64,000 nucleotides of DNA from Thalassovita taeanensis. Lineage in GTDB: Bacteria; Pseudomonadota; Alphaproteobacteria; Rhodobacterales; Rhodobacteraceae. The DNA is taken from NCBI RefSeq assembly GCF_900110775.1, contig NZ_FOEP01000001.1:186001-250000 (forward strand), given 5' to 3'. The first letter of the stretch is position 1. Every line of letters starts with the position of its first letter. The position numbers and the translations under genes were made by a program. The notes below the pieces were generated by a model. The model was given only the letters and a program-made list of their open reading frames with translations. It was not told where the DNA came from and did no database searches. Shown piece by piece: positions 45,607 through 54,593 of this stretch.

Positions 45607-46544
45607 AACCGGGCCAGCCGTTCCGTCAGCAACGCGAAGAAGTCAGGCGCATCAATTCCACCCATGAACAGCGCGTTGGCGGGCCGATCAGTGACACGCC
45701 ACCAGTCGGCGACGGTCATGCCCATGGTCAGCTCCGATCCGGTCTCGATCTCGACATTGATCTGGCGGCCGGTGAACAGATCCGGGCGCAGAAGATAGGC
45801 GGTGACGCAGGGGTCATGCAGCGGCGCGCCTGCGCTGCCGTATTTCTCCTTGTCATAACGTTCGAAAAACTCGGTCATCTGGGCCACGGCAATGCCCACA
45901 GGGGTTCCTAGTGCGCGGAAGGCCTCGTTGCGCGGGGCGGTGACCAGCGCTTTGTGGGTGACATCCAGTGGCATCACCACCAGCGGCGCGCCGGATTTGA
46001 ACACGATGCGCGCGGCCTGCGGATCGACATAGATGTTGAACTCTGCGGCGGGGGTGATGTTGCCCACCTCGAAATAGGCCCCGCCCATCAGCACCACCTC
46101 GCGGACGCGGGTCATGATGTCGGGGGCTTTCTCGAACGCCATGGCGATATTGGTCAGCGGCCCCAACGGGCACAGCGTTACGGTGCCCGGCGGCTCGGCG
46201 CGCAGGGTGTCGATGATGAAATCCACCGCGTGCTGATCTTGCAACGGCATGGTCGGCTCGGGCAGATCGGGGCCGTCAAGGCCGCTTTTGCCGTGCACAT
46301 GCTCTGCCGTCACCAACTCGCGGCCCAGTGGGCGGTCGCACCCGGCATAGACCTTCACATCGCGACGCCCGGCCAGTTCGCAGATCATCCGCGCGTTGCG
46401 CGCGGTCAGGGCCAGCGGCACGTTGCCCGCCACGGCGGTGATCCCCAGAACCTCGATCTCGTCCGGGCTGGACAGTGCCAGAAGGATGGCGACCGCATCG
46501 TCCTGTCCGGGGTCGGTGTCGATGATGATCCTGTGTCGGGCCAT
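45603..46544 (-). CDS. Nucleoside hydrolase
   Basis: A 313-residue inosine/uridine-preferring nucleoside hydrolase that splits the N-glycosidic bond of ribonucleosides. The calcium-binding cluster DTDPGQDDAVAI is at residues 9-20 and the calcium site near HDPCVTAYLL carries the late aspartate; PLGPLTNIAMA and ITAVAGNVPL are family marks. Length fits. It acts in nucleoside salvage, cytoplasmic since there is no signal peptide. It heads a unit with a GNAT acetyltransferase. Base specificity cannot be read from sequence. Confidence 0.93.
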   Translation of the reverse strand: MARHRIIIDTDPGQDDAVAILLALSSPDEIEVLGITAVAGNVPLALTARNARMICELAGRRDVKVYAGCDRPLGRELVTAEHVHGKSGLDGPDLPEPTMPLQDQHAVDFIIDTLRAEPPGTVTLCPLGPLTNIAMAFEKAPDIMTRVREVVLMGGAYFEVGNITPAAEFNIYVDPQAARIVFKSGAPLVVMPLDVTHKALVTAPRNEAFRALGTPVGIAVAQMTEFFERYDKEKYGSAGAPLHDPCVTAYLLRPDLFTGRQINVEIETGSELTMGMTVADWWRVTDRPANALFMGGIDAPDFFALLTERLARL

Positions 46545-46634
46545 GGGGGTCTCCTGCGTTTCGCGGCGAGACTGTCAAGCACGCGCCCGGATGTCCATAA
46601 GCCAGATCCCCGGAAGCGGGAATACACCACCCCG

Positions 46635-46664
46635 GGCTTCTTTCTGAAAAAAATACTCACGGCG
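46635..46664 (-). repeat. Dispersed 3'-end element, copy f
   Basis: On the minus strand it reads CGCCGTGAGTATTTTTTTC then AGAAAGAAGCCCGG. The CTTCTTTCTGA tail is shared with copy c at 28757. It lies after the terminator of the iron-binding protein gene on the same strand. Confidence 0.5.
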
Positions 46665-46692
46665 CAACAGGTCGGCCGGGTGCCGCGCTTGG

Positions 46693-46731
46693 GGGAACAT
46701 GCAAAAGGCGACCCGGTGGGGCCGCCTTTCA
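46693..46731 (-). terminator. Terminator of the iron-binding protein gene
   Basis: AAAGGCG-A-CCC and GGG-C-CGCCTTT form a long stem with a short loop, 23 bases after the stop at 46754 on the minus strand, with T residues at its 3' end. Confidence 0.75.
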
Positions 46732-46753
46732 GGTCCGTCACATCTGCGCGGGC

Positions 46754-47767
46754 TCAGCCGTCGAAATCGACCTCTTCGATCAGTTTCAGCGCGGCGGGGC
46801 GCAGTTTGGCCAGTTCCATCAGGTTGACGCTGTCGGGGGTGAAGCTGCCCCAGCCCTTGACCAGCGCATCGGGTTCGGTGCCCGGTGCGATCGGGTATTC
46901 GAAATTGGCGTGCGCATAGATTTCCTGCGCTTGCGGCGAGGTCAGGAATTCCATCATTTTCAGCGCGTTCTCGCGGTGGGGTGCCGCTTTGGTCATCGCC
47001 ACGCCCGAGATGTTCACATGTGCGCCGCCGCCTTCGAACACCGGGAAGACGATGTTGACGCTGTCGGCCCATTCCTTCTGCTCCGAGTCCTTCAGCATTT
47101 CGCCCATGTAATAGGTGTTGCCGATGGCGATGTCGCATTCGCCGGCCCAGATCGCCTTGACCTGTGCGCGGTCGTTGCCTTGGGGTTTGCGCGCCAGGTT
47201 GGCTTTGACGCCTTCCAGCCAAGCCCGCGCGCCGTCTTCGCCAAGGTGGTGCAGCACAGCCGCTGTCAGCGCGACGTTATAGGCATGCGTGCCCGAGCGG
47301 GTGCAGATGCGGCCTTTCCACTTGGGATCGGCCAGATCCTCATAGGTGGTCACGTCGCCGGGTTTTACACGCTCTTTCGACGCATAGACGACGCGGGCGC
47401 GGGTGCTGAGGCCCCACCAGTGCCCGTCCGGGTCATGGAAGGCGGCAGGCACGTTGGCGCTGAGTGCGGCGCTGTCGACGGGTTGGGTCAGCCCGGCATC
47501 GACCACGGCGGCCAGACGGGCGATATCGACCGTCAGCACCAGATCGGCGGGCGAGCGTGTGCCTTCGGCGGTCAGGCGTTCGATCATGCCTTTTTCAAGA
47601 TAGGCGACGTTGACGTTGATTCCGGTTTCGGCGGTGAAGGCATCGGTCAGCGGCTTGAGCAGCTCTGGCTGGCGATAGGAATAGAGGTTGACCTCGTCCG
47701 CGAGTGCGGGCGCCGCGATGGTGGCGGCGAGAAGGGCAAAGGCGGTGGGTTTCATTTTGGCAAACAT
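46754..47767 (-). CDS. Ferric iron ABC transporter substrate-binding protein (FbpA/FutA type)
   Basis: A 337-residue periplasmic protein with GAGGAT before the ATG and a signal peptide ending at ALA around residue 23. It belongs to the ferric-binding subfamily of ABC solute-binding proteins: the domain begins EVNLYSYRQPELLKPL and includes Tyr219 and Tyr220 in GNTYYMGE, the pair that coordinates Fe3+ in FbpA/FutA. No permease or ATPase genes are adjacent, so it is an orphan binding protein or the transporter lies elsewhere. A strong palindrome at 47844-47860, about 77 bases upstream, is a likely iron or manganese operator. It is followed by a terminator. Confidence 0.9.
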   Translation of the reverse strand: MFAKMKPTAFALLAATIAAPALADEVNLYSYRQPELLKPLTDAFTAETGINVNVAYLEKGMIERLTAEGTRSPADLVLTVDIARLAAVVDAGLTQPVDSAALSANVPAAFHDPDGHWWGLSTRARVVYASKERVKPGDVTTYEDLADPKWKGRICTRSGTHAYNVALTAAVLHHLGEDGARAWLEGVKANLARKPQGNDRAQVKAIWAGECDIAIGNTYYMGEMLKDSEQKEWADSVNIVFPVFEGGGAHVNISGVAMTKAAPHRENALKMMEFLTSPQAQEIYAHANFEYPIAPGTEPDALVKGWGSFTPDSVNLMELAKLRPAALKLIEEVDFDG

Positions 47768-47843
47768 CGTGATCCTCGTGTGATCTTCGTGGTCGTGTTT
47801 CGGATGGCGCCTTGTAACCTGAGCGTTTTAGTCGGGTCAATAT

Positions 47844-47860
47844 CTGATTGATAGAATCAG
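47844..47860. promoter_or_regulatory. Palindrome upstream of the ferric-binding protein gene
   Basis: CTGATT-GATAG-AATCAG has perfect 6-base arms and lies about 77 bases upstream of the ATG at 47767, in the short gap after mazG (the stop is at 47857). A metalloregulator site is the natural guess. Confidence 0.5.
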
Positions 47861-48687
47861 GTATTCCCGGCGGCCCTGCGCTCGTCAGTTTTGACCGCGT
47901 CCCATAGCGCATCCATTTCTGCCAGGTCCGATTGTGCCGGGGTTTTGCCCATCGCCGCCAGCTTTGCCTCGACGCCTTCGAACCGGCGGGTGAATTTGGC
48001 ATTTGCGGCGCGCAGGGCCGCCTCTGGATCGATATGCAGGTGGCGGCCCAAGTTGGCCATGACAAACAGAAGGTCGCCGTATTCTTCCTCGATTTCCTTT
48101 TGGGTCAGCGTGTTACGGGCCTCGGCCAACTCGGCCGCCTCTTCATGGATCTTGTCGATCACCTGATCGATCTGCGGCCAGTCAAAGCCCACGCGGGCCG
48201 CGCGCTTTTGCAGTTTCATCGCGCGCAGCAGCGCAGGCAGGCCGACGGCGACGCCGTCCAGCGTGCCGCCCTGCGCCTTGCCCGCGCGTTCGGCGGCCTT
48301 GATCTTTTCCCAATCGGCGGTCTGCTGATCGACCGATTTGTCACGGCTTTCATCGCCGAACACATGCGGGTGACGGGCGACCATCTTGTCCGACATGGTG
48401 TTGGCGATGTCGTGAAAGGTGAACAGGCCCGCGTCTTCGGCCATCTGGGCGTGGAACACCGATTGGAACAGCAGATCGCCCAACTCGCCCTTGAGGTCGG
48501 CCCAATCCTGCCGCTCGATGGCGTCGGCCACCTCATAGGCTTCTTCGATGGTATAAGGCGCGACGGTGCTGAAATCCTGCTCGATATCCCATGGGCAGCC
48601 CGTGGCCGGATCACGCAGGCGGCGCATGATTTCCAGCAGGCGCGGCATCCCGCCGTCGGGGTCGTGGATCAGGGCATCATCGGGCAT
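47857..48687 (-). CDS. mazG: Nucleoside triphosphate pyrophosphohydrolase MazG
   Basis: A 276-residue protein starting at the ATG at 48687 (MPDDALIHDPDGGMPRLLEI) with GGAG upstream. The frame stays open much further but only antisense to the next gene. Two MazG domains are visible: residues 20-140 with CPWDIEQDF, EEAYEVADAIE and the EExxE-type metal ligands, and residues 170-250 with KIHEEAAELAEA and EEEYGDLLFVMANL. MazG removes non-canonical or excess nucleoside triphosphates and influences growth control. It is divergent from the M20 amidohydrolase gene with 63 bases between the starts. Confidence 0.92.
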   Translation of the reverse strand: MPDDALIHDPDGGMPRLLEIMRRLRDPATGCPWDIEQDFSTVAPYTIEEAYEVADAIERQDWADLKGELGDLLFQSVFHAQMAEDAGLFTFHDIANTMSDKMVARHPHVFGDESRDKSVDQQTADWEKIKAAERAGKAQGGTLDGVAVGLPALLRAMKLQKRAARVGFDWPQIDQVIDKIHEEAAELAEARNTLTQKEIEEEYGDLLFVMANLGRHLHIDPEAALRAANAKFTRRFEGVEAKLAAMGKTPAQSDLAEMDALWDAVKTDERRAAGNT

Positions 48688-48750
48688 TGCGGCGGCTCCG
48701 TTATTGAGGTTGAGTATGACCCTGAACCCAAGGCACCAAGGAGTCCACCC

Positions 48751-49917
48751 ATGGCCGTGATCAACCGCATCGCCGGATTTGCAGATGAAATGACCGGATG
48801 GCGGCGGCACCTGCATCAGCATCCCGAACTGGGATTCGAGTGCTATGAAACCGCAGCATTCGTTGCGGCAAAGCTGGCGGAATTCGGGATCACCGAGGTG
48901 CACACCGGGATCGCCAAGACCGGGATCGTGGCCATCATCGAGGGTCGGGGCGAGGGGCCTGTGGTGGGGCTGCGCGCCGATATGGATGCGCTGCCGATTC
49001 TGGAGGATACTGGGGCCGATTACGCTTCGGTCGTGCCGGGGGTGATGCATGCCTGCGGCCACGACGGGCACACGACGATGTTGCTTGGGGCGGCGAAGTA
49101 CCTGGCCGAGACGCGGAATTTTGCCGGCAAAGTGGCGCTGATTTTTCAGCCCGCCGAAGAGAATGGCGGCGGCGGCGGTGTGATGGTCGATGAGGGCATC
49201 ATGGATCGGTTCGGGATCGACGAAGTATACGCCATCCACAACGCGCCGGATTTTGCAGAGGGCGAGTTTTACACCACCCCCGGCCCGATTATGGCGGCGG
49301 TGGACACGTTTCACATCAATATCAAGGGTGTGGGCGGGCATGGCGCGATGCCGCATGAGACCCGCGACCCGGTGGTGGCGGCGGTGGGGATCGTGCAGGC
49401 GATCCAGACCATCAGCAGCCGCAACCATTATGCGATGGACGATCTGGTGATCTCGGTCACGCAGATCCACACTGGCAGTGCCGAGAACATCATTCCCGAA
49501 AGCGCCTATATCAATGGCACGGTGCGCACGTTTGACCCTGAGGTGCAGGCGATGGTGATGCGCCGGATGCGCGAGATCGTCGAAGGCATGGGGCCGGTAT
49601 ACGGGGTCGAGGCGACGCTGGAGTATGAGGTGTGGTATCCGGCAACGGTGAATGACCCCGACAAGACCACGTTCGCGGTCGACGTGGCGCGCGACGTGGT
49701 TGGCGCGGAGCGGGTGATTGGCGACAGCGGCCGCGAGATGGGGGCCGAGGATTTCTCGTACATGTTGAATGCGCGGCCGGGGGCCTATCTGTTTCTGGGC
49801 GCGGGCGACGGGGTCGGGCTGCACCAGCCGGGGTTCAACTTCAATGACGCGATTGCGCCGGTGGGGGCGTCGTTCTTTGCGCGCATCGCCGAAATGGCGC
49901 TGCCGGTGGAGGGCTGA
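48751..49917 (+). CDS. M20 family amidohydrolase (M20D)
   Basis: A 388-residue metalloamidase. AAGGAG lies eight bases before the ATG at 48751. The metal site residues are in HACGHDGHTTM (Cys102 and His104), the glutamate pair in QPAEENGGGG, and later histidines; this pattern marks the M20D type that includes hippurate, N-acyl amino acid and IAA-amino acid hydrolases. The gene is followed three bases later by agmatinase, so a role in arginine-derived amide or guanidino compound breakdown is plausible but not proven. It is cytoplasmic, having no signal peptide. It is divergent from mazG. Confidence 0.88.
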   Translation: MAVINRIAGFADEMTGWRRHLHQHPELGFECYETAAFVAAKLAEFGITEVHTGIAKTGIVAIIEGRGEGPVVGLRADMDALPILEDTGADYASVVPGVMHACGHDGHTTMLLGAAKYLAETRNFAGKVALIFQPAEENGGGGGVMVDEGIMDRFGIDEVYAIHNAPDFAEGEFYTTPGPIMAAVDTFHINIKGVGGHGAMPHETRDPVVAAVGIVQAIQTISSRNHYAMDDLVISVTQIHTGSAENIIPESAYINGTVRTFDPEVQAMVMRRMREIVEGMGPVYGVEATLEYEVWYPATVNDPDKTTFAVDVARDVVGAERVIGDSGREMGAEDFSYMLNARPGAYLFLGAGDGVGLHQPGFNFNDAIAPVGASFFARIAEMALPVEG

Positions 49918-49920
49918 GAG

Positions 49921-50892
49921 ATGGCTTTGGAAGATGCAAAAACCCAGGTGGATCAGGCCTTTACCCGCACAGAGCTGCGCGGGCTGAGTTACGAGAATGC
50001 GTTTGGTGGGGCGACCTCGTTCCTGCGGCGCAAATATACCAAGGATTTGACCGGGGTTGATCTGGCGGTCACCGGCGTGCCGTTTGATCAGGCGGTGACG
50101 CACCGGCCCGGCACCCGCTTTGGCCCGCGCGCGATCCGTGAGGCAAGCAGTTTGCAGCCCTATGATCCGCCCTATGGCTGGGGCTTTGACCCGCTGGGCA
50201 CGTTCAGCATCGTGGATTACGGAGATCTGGCGTTCGACTATGCCAAGGTGTCCGAGTTTCCCGAGACGCTGGAGGCGCATTTCCGCAAGATTTTGGCGGC
50301 GGGCGTGGGGACGGTGACGCTGGGCGGGGATCACTATATCACGCTGCCGATCCTCAAGGCCTATGCCGAGGTTTATGGCCCGCTGAGTGTGATCCAGTTC
50401 GACGCGCATTCGGATCTGTGGGCGGATGACGATTACGCCCGGATCGACCATGGCACGATGATGTACAAGGCGGTGAAGCTGGGGTTGGTGGACCCTAAAC
50501 GCTCGGTCCAGATCGGGATCAGGACGGAGTGCGACGATTATCTGGGAATGAATGTGATCGACGCGCGCGAGGTGCATGAAATTGGCGCGGCGGCGGCGGC
50601 CAGAAAGGCGCGCGCGATTGTTGGCGATGCGCCGTGCTATGTGACGTTTGACATTGACGCGCTGGACCCCGGATTTGCGCCGGGCACCGGCACGCCGGTC
50701 TGGGGCGGGCTGAGTTCGGGGCAGGCGGCCATTGTGCTGCGTGATCTGGCCGGGATCAACATGGTGGGCGGCGATATTGTCGAGGTGTCACCGCCGTTCG
50801 ATACCACCGGGGCGACGGCGGTGGCGGGCGCGCATGTGGCGATGGAGCTGATTTGCCTGTGGGGCTGGACCCGGCGCGCGACCGGGGCGTAA
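49921..50892 (+). CDS. speB: Agmatinase
   Basis: A 323-residue ureohydrolase, most like agmatinases: it hydrolyses agmatine to putrescine and urea with two manganese ions. Ligands are in GGDHYITLP (His), FDAHSDLW, and FDIDALDPGFAPGTGTP. The last motif with GFAPGTGTP is a typical agmatinase feature, and differs from the arginase at 3502 (DVDFLDPSVAP). The ATG lies three bases after the M20 gene stop, so the two are one unit. Other guanidino substrates (guanidinobutyrate, proclavaminate) remain possible. Confidence 0.9.
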   Translation: MALEDAKTQVDQAFTRTELRGLSYENAFGGATSFLRRKYTKDLTGVDLAVTGVPFDQAVTHRPGTRFGPRAIREASSLQPYDPPYGWGFDPLGTFSIVDYGDLAFDYAKVSEFPETLEAHFRKILAAGVGTVTLGGDHYITLPILKAYAEVYGPLSVIQFDAHSDLWADDDYARIDHGTMMYKAVKLGLVDPKRSVQIGIRTECDDYLGMNVIDAREVHEIGAAAAARKARAIVGDAPCYVTFDIDALDPGFAPGTGTPVWGGLSSGQAAIVLRDLAGINMVGGDIVEVSPPFDTTGATAVAGAHVAMELICLWGWTRRATGA

Positions 50893-50910
50893 GGCCCTGT
50901 GCGGCGGGAT

Positions 50911-50941
50911 GCCTCCGGCGGGGATATTTGGGACATGTGAA
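50911..50941 (+). repeat. Dispersed 3'-end element, copy d
   Basis: GCCTCCGGCGGGGATATTTG then GGACATGTGAA, 18 bases after the agmatinase stop and on the same strand. It closely matches copies a and e. Confidence 0.6.
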
Positions 50942-50987
50942 TGCACGGTGCGATTGGGCGCGCGGCGACAGCTGAAAGGGTTTGGCG

Positions 50988-51386
50988 ATGAAATGGTTGG
51001 GTGTGATCGTTCTGGCGCTGGTGGGGTTGATGATTTGGATCCGGGTGGCGCCATCGGATGCAGCGCGGTGGCATCAGCCGGTAGACGGCGATGCGGATCG
51101 TGATTTTGACGGTGGGGTGGTTCGGGTCGTGCCGGGGGATCTGGCGGCATTGGACCGGATTATCCGGGCGACGCCGCGGACGCGGGTATTGACGGGTTCG
51201 GTCGCCGAGGGGCGGGTGACATATGTAACGCGCTCGGTCGTTTGGGGGTTTCCGGATTACACAACAGTTGAGGCCCGCAACGGCGATTTGGCGATTTTTG
51301 CGCGGCTGCGGTTCGGGCGCTCAGATCTTGGGGTGAACGGCAAGCGTGTAGCCGGGTGGTTGCAGGCTTTGGCGGCGCAGGGATGA
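50988..51386 (+). CDS. DUF1499 family protein
   Basis: A 132-residue protein with one N-terminal hydrophobic segment (WLGVIVLALVGLMIWIRVA). AAGGG precedes the ATG at 50988. The core, from VVRVVPGDLAALDRI to [39 protein letters not shown], matches DUF1499. The family is widespread but of unknown function; the protein is probably anchored in the inner membrane with the domain outside. Its 3' end overlaps the convergent small gene at 51321 by 66 bases. Confidence 0.85.
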   Translation: MKWLGVIVLALVGLMIWIRVAPSDAARWHQPVDGDADRDFDGGVVRVVPGDLAALDRIIRATPRTRVLTGSVAEGRVTYVTRSVVWGFPDYTTVEARNGDLAIFARLRFGRSDLGVNGKRVAGWLQALAAQG

Positions 51387-51608
51387 GCTGAGGCAGCCGT
51401 GTTGCACCTCGCGCCACATCGGCACGTTCAGTGACATCTGGCATTGCGCCATGAACATGCGGCCATCGACTTGCAGGCAGATTGTTTCGCCAAGCTCGAC
51501 CCGGGCGCCGGTGCTGTTGGTACAGTAACAGTCAACGGTTTTGCCGCCGATCGTAGCGTCGGACAGGGCGGGTGTAGCCGCCAGAAGAAGGGGCAGGGCT
51601 TTCCACAT
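51321..51608 (-). CDS. Small secreted cysteine-containing protein
   Basis: A 95-residue protein with a short signal peptide ([16 protein letters not shown]). The mature part starts [20 protein letters not shown] and holds five cysteines (CYC, ETICL, AQCQ, HGCL), so it is probably a disulfide-bonded periplasmic protein. The C-terminal 20 residues overlap the end of the convergent DUF1499 gene. The family is found as short hypothetical proteins in Rhodobacteraceae; I cannot name a function. The head-to-head neighbour is prfA, whose start lies 62 bases away. Confidence 0.65.
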   Translation of the reverse strand: MWKALPLLLAATPALSDATIGGKTVDCYCTNSTGARVELGETICLQVDGRMFMAQCQMSLNVPMWREVQHGCLSSSLRRQSLQPPGYTLAVHPKI

Positions 51609-51670
51609 GCGAAGAGTTTAGCACAGAACGCCCTCTTGACCAAATCCTGATGATAGGGGACAGGTGCGGG

Positions 51671-52720
51671 ATGATTTCCCTTGAACGCTTAGAGCAGATC
51701 ACCCGTCGTTTTCAGTTCCTTGAGGCCCAGATGGCCCAGGGCGGTGGCGATATCGCCGCTTTGGGGCGCGAATATGCCGAGCTGCGCCCGGTGGTCGAGC
51801 AGATCGAGGTCTATATGGGCTTGGTGCGGGATATGGACGAGGCCGAGGCAATGCTGTCAGACCCCGAGATGCGGGCGCTGGCAGAGGAGGAATTGCCCAC
51901 GTTGAAGGCGCGTTTGCCCGAGGTGGAAAAGGCGTTGCAACTGACGCTGCTGCCCAAGGATGCCGCCGACGCGCGCCCGGCGATGATCGAGATCCGGCCC
52001 GGCACGGGCGGCGATGAGGCAGCACTGTTTGCCGGGGATCTACTGCGGATGTACCAGCGCTATGCCGAGGCGCGGGGATGGACCTTTCAGATTGTCGAGA
52101 TGCAGGAAACCGAGCTGGGCGGTATCAAGGAAGTCGTGGCGCACATCAAAGGCGAGGGCGTGTTTGCGCGGCTGAAGTATGAAAGCGGCGTGCACCGGGT
52201 GCAGCGGGTGCCCAGCACCGAGTCGGGCGGGCGGATACACACCTCGGCGGCGACGGTGGCGGTGTTGCCCGAGGCAGAGGACGTGGATATTGACATTAAC
52301 GCCAATGATTTGCGGATCGACACGATGCGCAGTTCGGGCGCCGGCGGGCAGCATGTGAACACCACCGATTCGGCGGTGCGGATTACCCATATGCCCAGCG
52401 GCATCGTGGTGACCAGCTCCGAGAAGTCGCAACACCGCAACCGCGAGATCGCCATGCAGGTGCTGAAGGCGCGGTTGTATGATCTGGAACGGCAGAAGGT
52501 GGATGACGCGCGCTCGGCTGATCGCAAATCGCAGGTTGGGTCAGGCGATCGCAGCGAGCGGATCAGGACCTATAATTTCCCGCAAGGGCGGATGACCGAT
52601 CACCGGATCAACCTGACGCTGTACAAGCTGGATCAGGTGATGCAGGGCGATCTGGACGAGGTAATTGACGCGCTGACAGCCGAACATCAGGCGGCCTTGC
52701 TGGCCGAGATGGAGGCATGA
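51671..52720 (+). CDS. prfA: Peptide chain release factor 1
   Basis: A 349-residue class I release factor reading UAA and UAG. The ATG at 51671 gives [18 protein letters not shown], the usual start; an upstream frame start seven codons earlier is less likely. The GGQ peptidyl-hydrolysis motif is in [11 protein letters not shown], and the glutamine is the one methylated by PrmC. Other marks are [16 protein letters not shown] and [21 protein letters not shown]. The stop overlaps the prmC start by four bases, so the factor and its methyltransferase are coupled. Confidence 0.96.
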   Translation: MISLERLEQITRRFQFLEAQMAQGGGDIAALGREYAELRPVVEQIEVYMGLVRDMDEAEAMLSDPEMRALAEEELPTLKARLPEVEKALQLTLLPKDAADARPAMIEIRPGTGGDEAALFAGDLLRMYQRYAEARGWTFQIVEMQETELGGIKEVVAHIKGEGVFARLKYESGVHRVQRVPSTESGGRIHTSAATVAVLPEAEDVDIDINANDLRIDTMRSSGAGGQHVNTTDSAVRITHMPSGIVVTSSEKSQHRNREIAMQVLKARLYDLERQKVDDARSADRKSQVGSGDRSERIRTYNFPQGRMTDHRINLTLYKLDQVMQGDLDEVIDALTAEHQAALLAEMEA

Positions 52721-53550
52721 GCCGGACCGTGGCCGAGGCCATCCGGGCGGGTGCTGCGCAGCTGAAAGCGGCCGGGATTGACGGGTCGGATGCGCGGGTC
52801 TTGCTGGCCGGTGCGATGGGCGTGGCGCGCGAGCGTTTGCTGATCATGGGGCCGGATGCGGTGCCCGAGGCGGCTGAGGCGGCCTTCACGGCCGCATTGG
52901 CGCGACGGGCGGCACGCGAGCCGGTGTCGAAGATATTGGGGCGGCGGGCGTTCTGGGGACGCGCGTTTATCGTGACGCCGGATGTGCTGGACCCGCGACC
53001 AGAGACAGAGAGCCTGATCGCCGAGGCATTGGCCGGGGATGTGCCCGGGCGGGTGCTGGATCTTGGCACCGGGTCGGGCTGTATCGTGGTGACATTGCTG
53101 GCAGAATGGCCGCAGGCCGTCGGCGTGGCGGTGGATCTAAGTGATGCGGCGCTGGACGTGGCGGGGCGCAATGCCGCCGCGCTGGGGGTGGCAGAGCGGC
53201 TGGAGCTGATCCGGTCAGACTGGTTTTCGGCCGTCGAGGGGCGGTTTGACCTGATCGTCAGCAATCCGCCCTATATTTCCGAGGCCGAGATGGCCGGGCT
53301 GAGCCCGGAGGTGCGCGGGCATGATCCGCTGATGGCGCTGAGCCCCGGCGGCGACGGCTTGGCGCCGTACCGGATCATCGCGGCGCAGGCGGCGGGGTAT
53401 CTGACGCAAGGCGGGCGGCTTATGGTGGAAATCGGCTGGCAACAGGGGGCGGATGTGGCGCGAATTTTTGCGGATGCCGGGCTGGTGGACGTGCGGGTTT
53501 TGCCAGATCTGGACGGGCGCGACCGGGTTGTTGTAGCGCGGCACGGCTGA
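52717..53550 (+). CDS. prmC: Peptide chain release factor N5-glutamine methyltransferase
   Basis: A 277-residue SAM-dependent methyltransferase that modifies the GGQ glutamine of release factors. The SAM motif is [16 protein letters not shown], and the catalytic NPPY motif is in [14 protein letters not shown]. The N-terminal helical domain (residues 1-85) is typical of PrmC. The gene is translationally coupled to prfA, its substrate, through an ATGA overlap. After its stop lies an AT-rich spacer of 230 bases before the DUF4167 gene. Confidence 0.95.
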   Translation: MSRTVAEAIRAGAAQLKAAGIDGSDARVLLAGAMGVARERLLIMGPDAVPEAAEAAFTAALARRAAREPVSKILGRRAFWGRAFIVTPDVLDPRPETESLIAEALAGDVPGRVLDLGTGSGCIVVTLLAEWPQAVGVAVDLSDAALDVAGRNAAALGVAERLELIRSDWFSAVEGRFDLIVSNPPYISEAEMAGLSPEVRGHDPLMALSPGGDGLAPYRIIAAQAAGYLTQGGRLMVEIGWQQGADVARIFADAGLVDVRVLPDLDGRDRVVVARHG

Positions 53551-53572
53551 AATTCCTTGGCGGATTGGTCAA

Positions 53573-53584
53573 ATTTTCGAAAAT
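53573..53584. promoter_or_regulatory. AT-rich palindrome after prmC
   Basis: ATTTTCGAAAAT is a perfect 12-base palindrome in the AT-rich start of the spacer between prmC and the DUF4167 gene. It may be a weak transcript end or an operator for the downstream gene. Confidence 0.3.
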
Positions 53585-53780
53585 CTGAAAAATTTACGCG
53601 GTTTTCTCTTGTCAGGGCCGGGTTGTCATGATTACTCAGGTGTAGTCGAGCCGGTGGATGCCACAGCGCGGTCCCGCTCGACGCCAAGCCACAAATGTTG
53701 TGAACCCGGTTGGTTTTTTGAGCGCAAGAGGCGCGAGACGGGTCCAACACTGTCAAATCCAAAGGCTGGACAGTCACACG

Positions 53781-54545
53781 ATGAGATCATCAAAATCCCG
53801 TTCGCGGTCGAAATCGAACCGTAACAACAATAGTCGCACGGTTGGCAATATCGTTAACCGCGTTTTCGACAGCTCTGGCCCAGAGAGTAAGGTGCGCGGT
53901 ACGCCGCAGCAGATCATTGATAAATACAACCAGTTGGCGCGCGATGCTCAGCTGAGCAACGACCGCGTTGCGGCTGAGAACTTTCAGCAGCATGCGGAGC
54001 ATTATATGCGGTTGCTGTCCGAGGCGCAGCGCGAACAGGACGCGCGACGCGACCAGCAGGATCGCGAGAACCGCGAACGTCAGGCAGAGCGGGACCGCGA
54101 GCGGTCTCAGCGGCAGGAACGCGAGCCATCTGAAGGCGGGCAGCCGGGGTTTGAACAGCAACCGCGCCAGTCGCAGCCACAGCAGCGCGATCAGCAACCA
54201 CAGCAGCGTGAGCAGCAGCCGCAGCAGCGCGAGGCACAACCGCAGCGTGAGCCGCGTGAGCCCCAACCTGCGCGCGAGCCCCGCGCACCGCGTCAGCGGC
54301 AAGCGCCGCCCGCGGTGGATGCCAGCGGCGATCAGCCCGATGTGGTGGATCTGCGTGGTGACGACGAGGAAAGCGGTCTGGTGGAAACACCGGAGAGCAA
54401 GGCAGAAAAGCCCAAGCCCAAGCCGCGTGCACCGCGCAAACCGCGCGCCAAGAAGCCCGAGGCTTCGGCGGTGGATGGCAGCACCGAGGGTTCGTCGGAG
54501 GCTCAGCCAGCAAGCCAGCCTGCCGCACCGGATGCGGCGGAGTGA
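53781..54545 (+). CDS. DUF4167 domain protein with Gln/Arg-rich low-complexity tail
   Basis: A 254-residue protein starting at the ATG at 53781; the frame is open earlier but without similarity. Residues 1-75 hold the alphaproteobacterial DUF4167 domain: a Ser/Arg/Asn-rich start (SKSRSRSKSNRNN), NRVFDSSGPESKVRGTPQQI and YNQLARDAQLSNDRVAAENF, then QHAEHYMRL. Residues 80-205 are low-complexity and rich in Gln, Arg, Glu and Pro (repeated QQPQQREQ-like units), and the C-terminus is basic KPKPKPRAPRKPRAKK with an acidic end. It is probably a disordered RNA- or nucleoid-associated protein. Its function is not known. A strong UUCG-loop terminator follows. Confidence 0.9.
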   Translation: MRSSKSRSRSKSNRNNNSRTVGNIVNRVFDSSGPESKVRGTPQQIIDKYNQLARDAQLSNDRVAAENFQQHAEHYMRLLSEAQREQDARRDQQDRENRERQAERDRERSQRQEREPSEGGQPGFEQQPRQSQPQQRDQQPQQREQQPQQREAQPQREPREPQPAREPRAPRQRQAPPAVDASGDQPDVVDLRGDDEESGLVETPESKAEKPKPKPRAPRKPRAKKPEASAVDGSTEGSSEAQPASQPAAPDAAE

Positions 54546-54551
54546 TCGGCC

Positions 54552-54580
54552 CATAGGCTTGGCCTGTTGCTAAGCCTATG
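54552..54580 (+). terminator. Hairpin after the DUF4167 gene
   Basis: CATAGGCTT (54552-54560) pairs with AAGCCTATG (54572-54580) across an 11-base loop, just after the stop. No T run follows; it probably acts with the next terminator. Confidence 0.45.
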
Positions 54581-54593
54581 ACACGGAATACGC

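Noticed and set aside
47857-50577. A 906-residue frame that includes mazG
   Set aside because: Only its last 276 residues match MazG. The rest is antisense to the M20 and agmatinase genes, which are well supported, so the start is placed at 48687.
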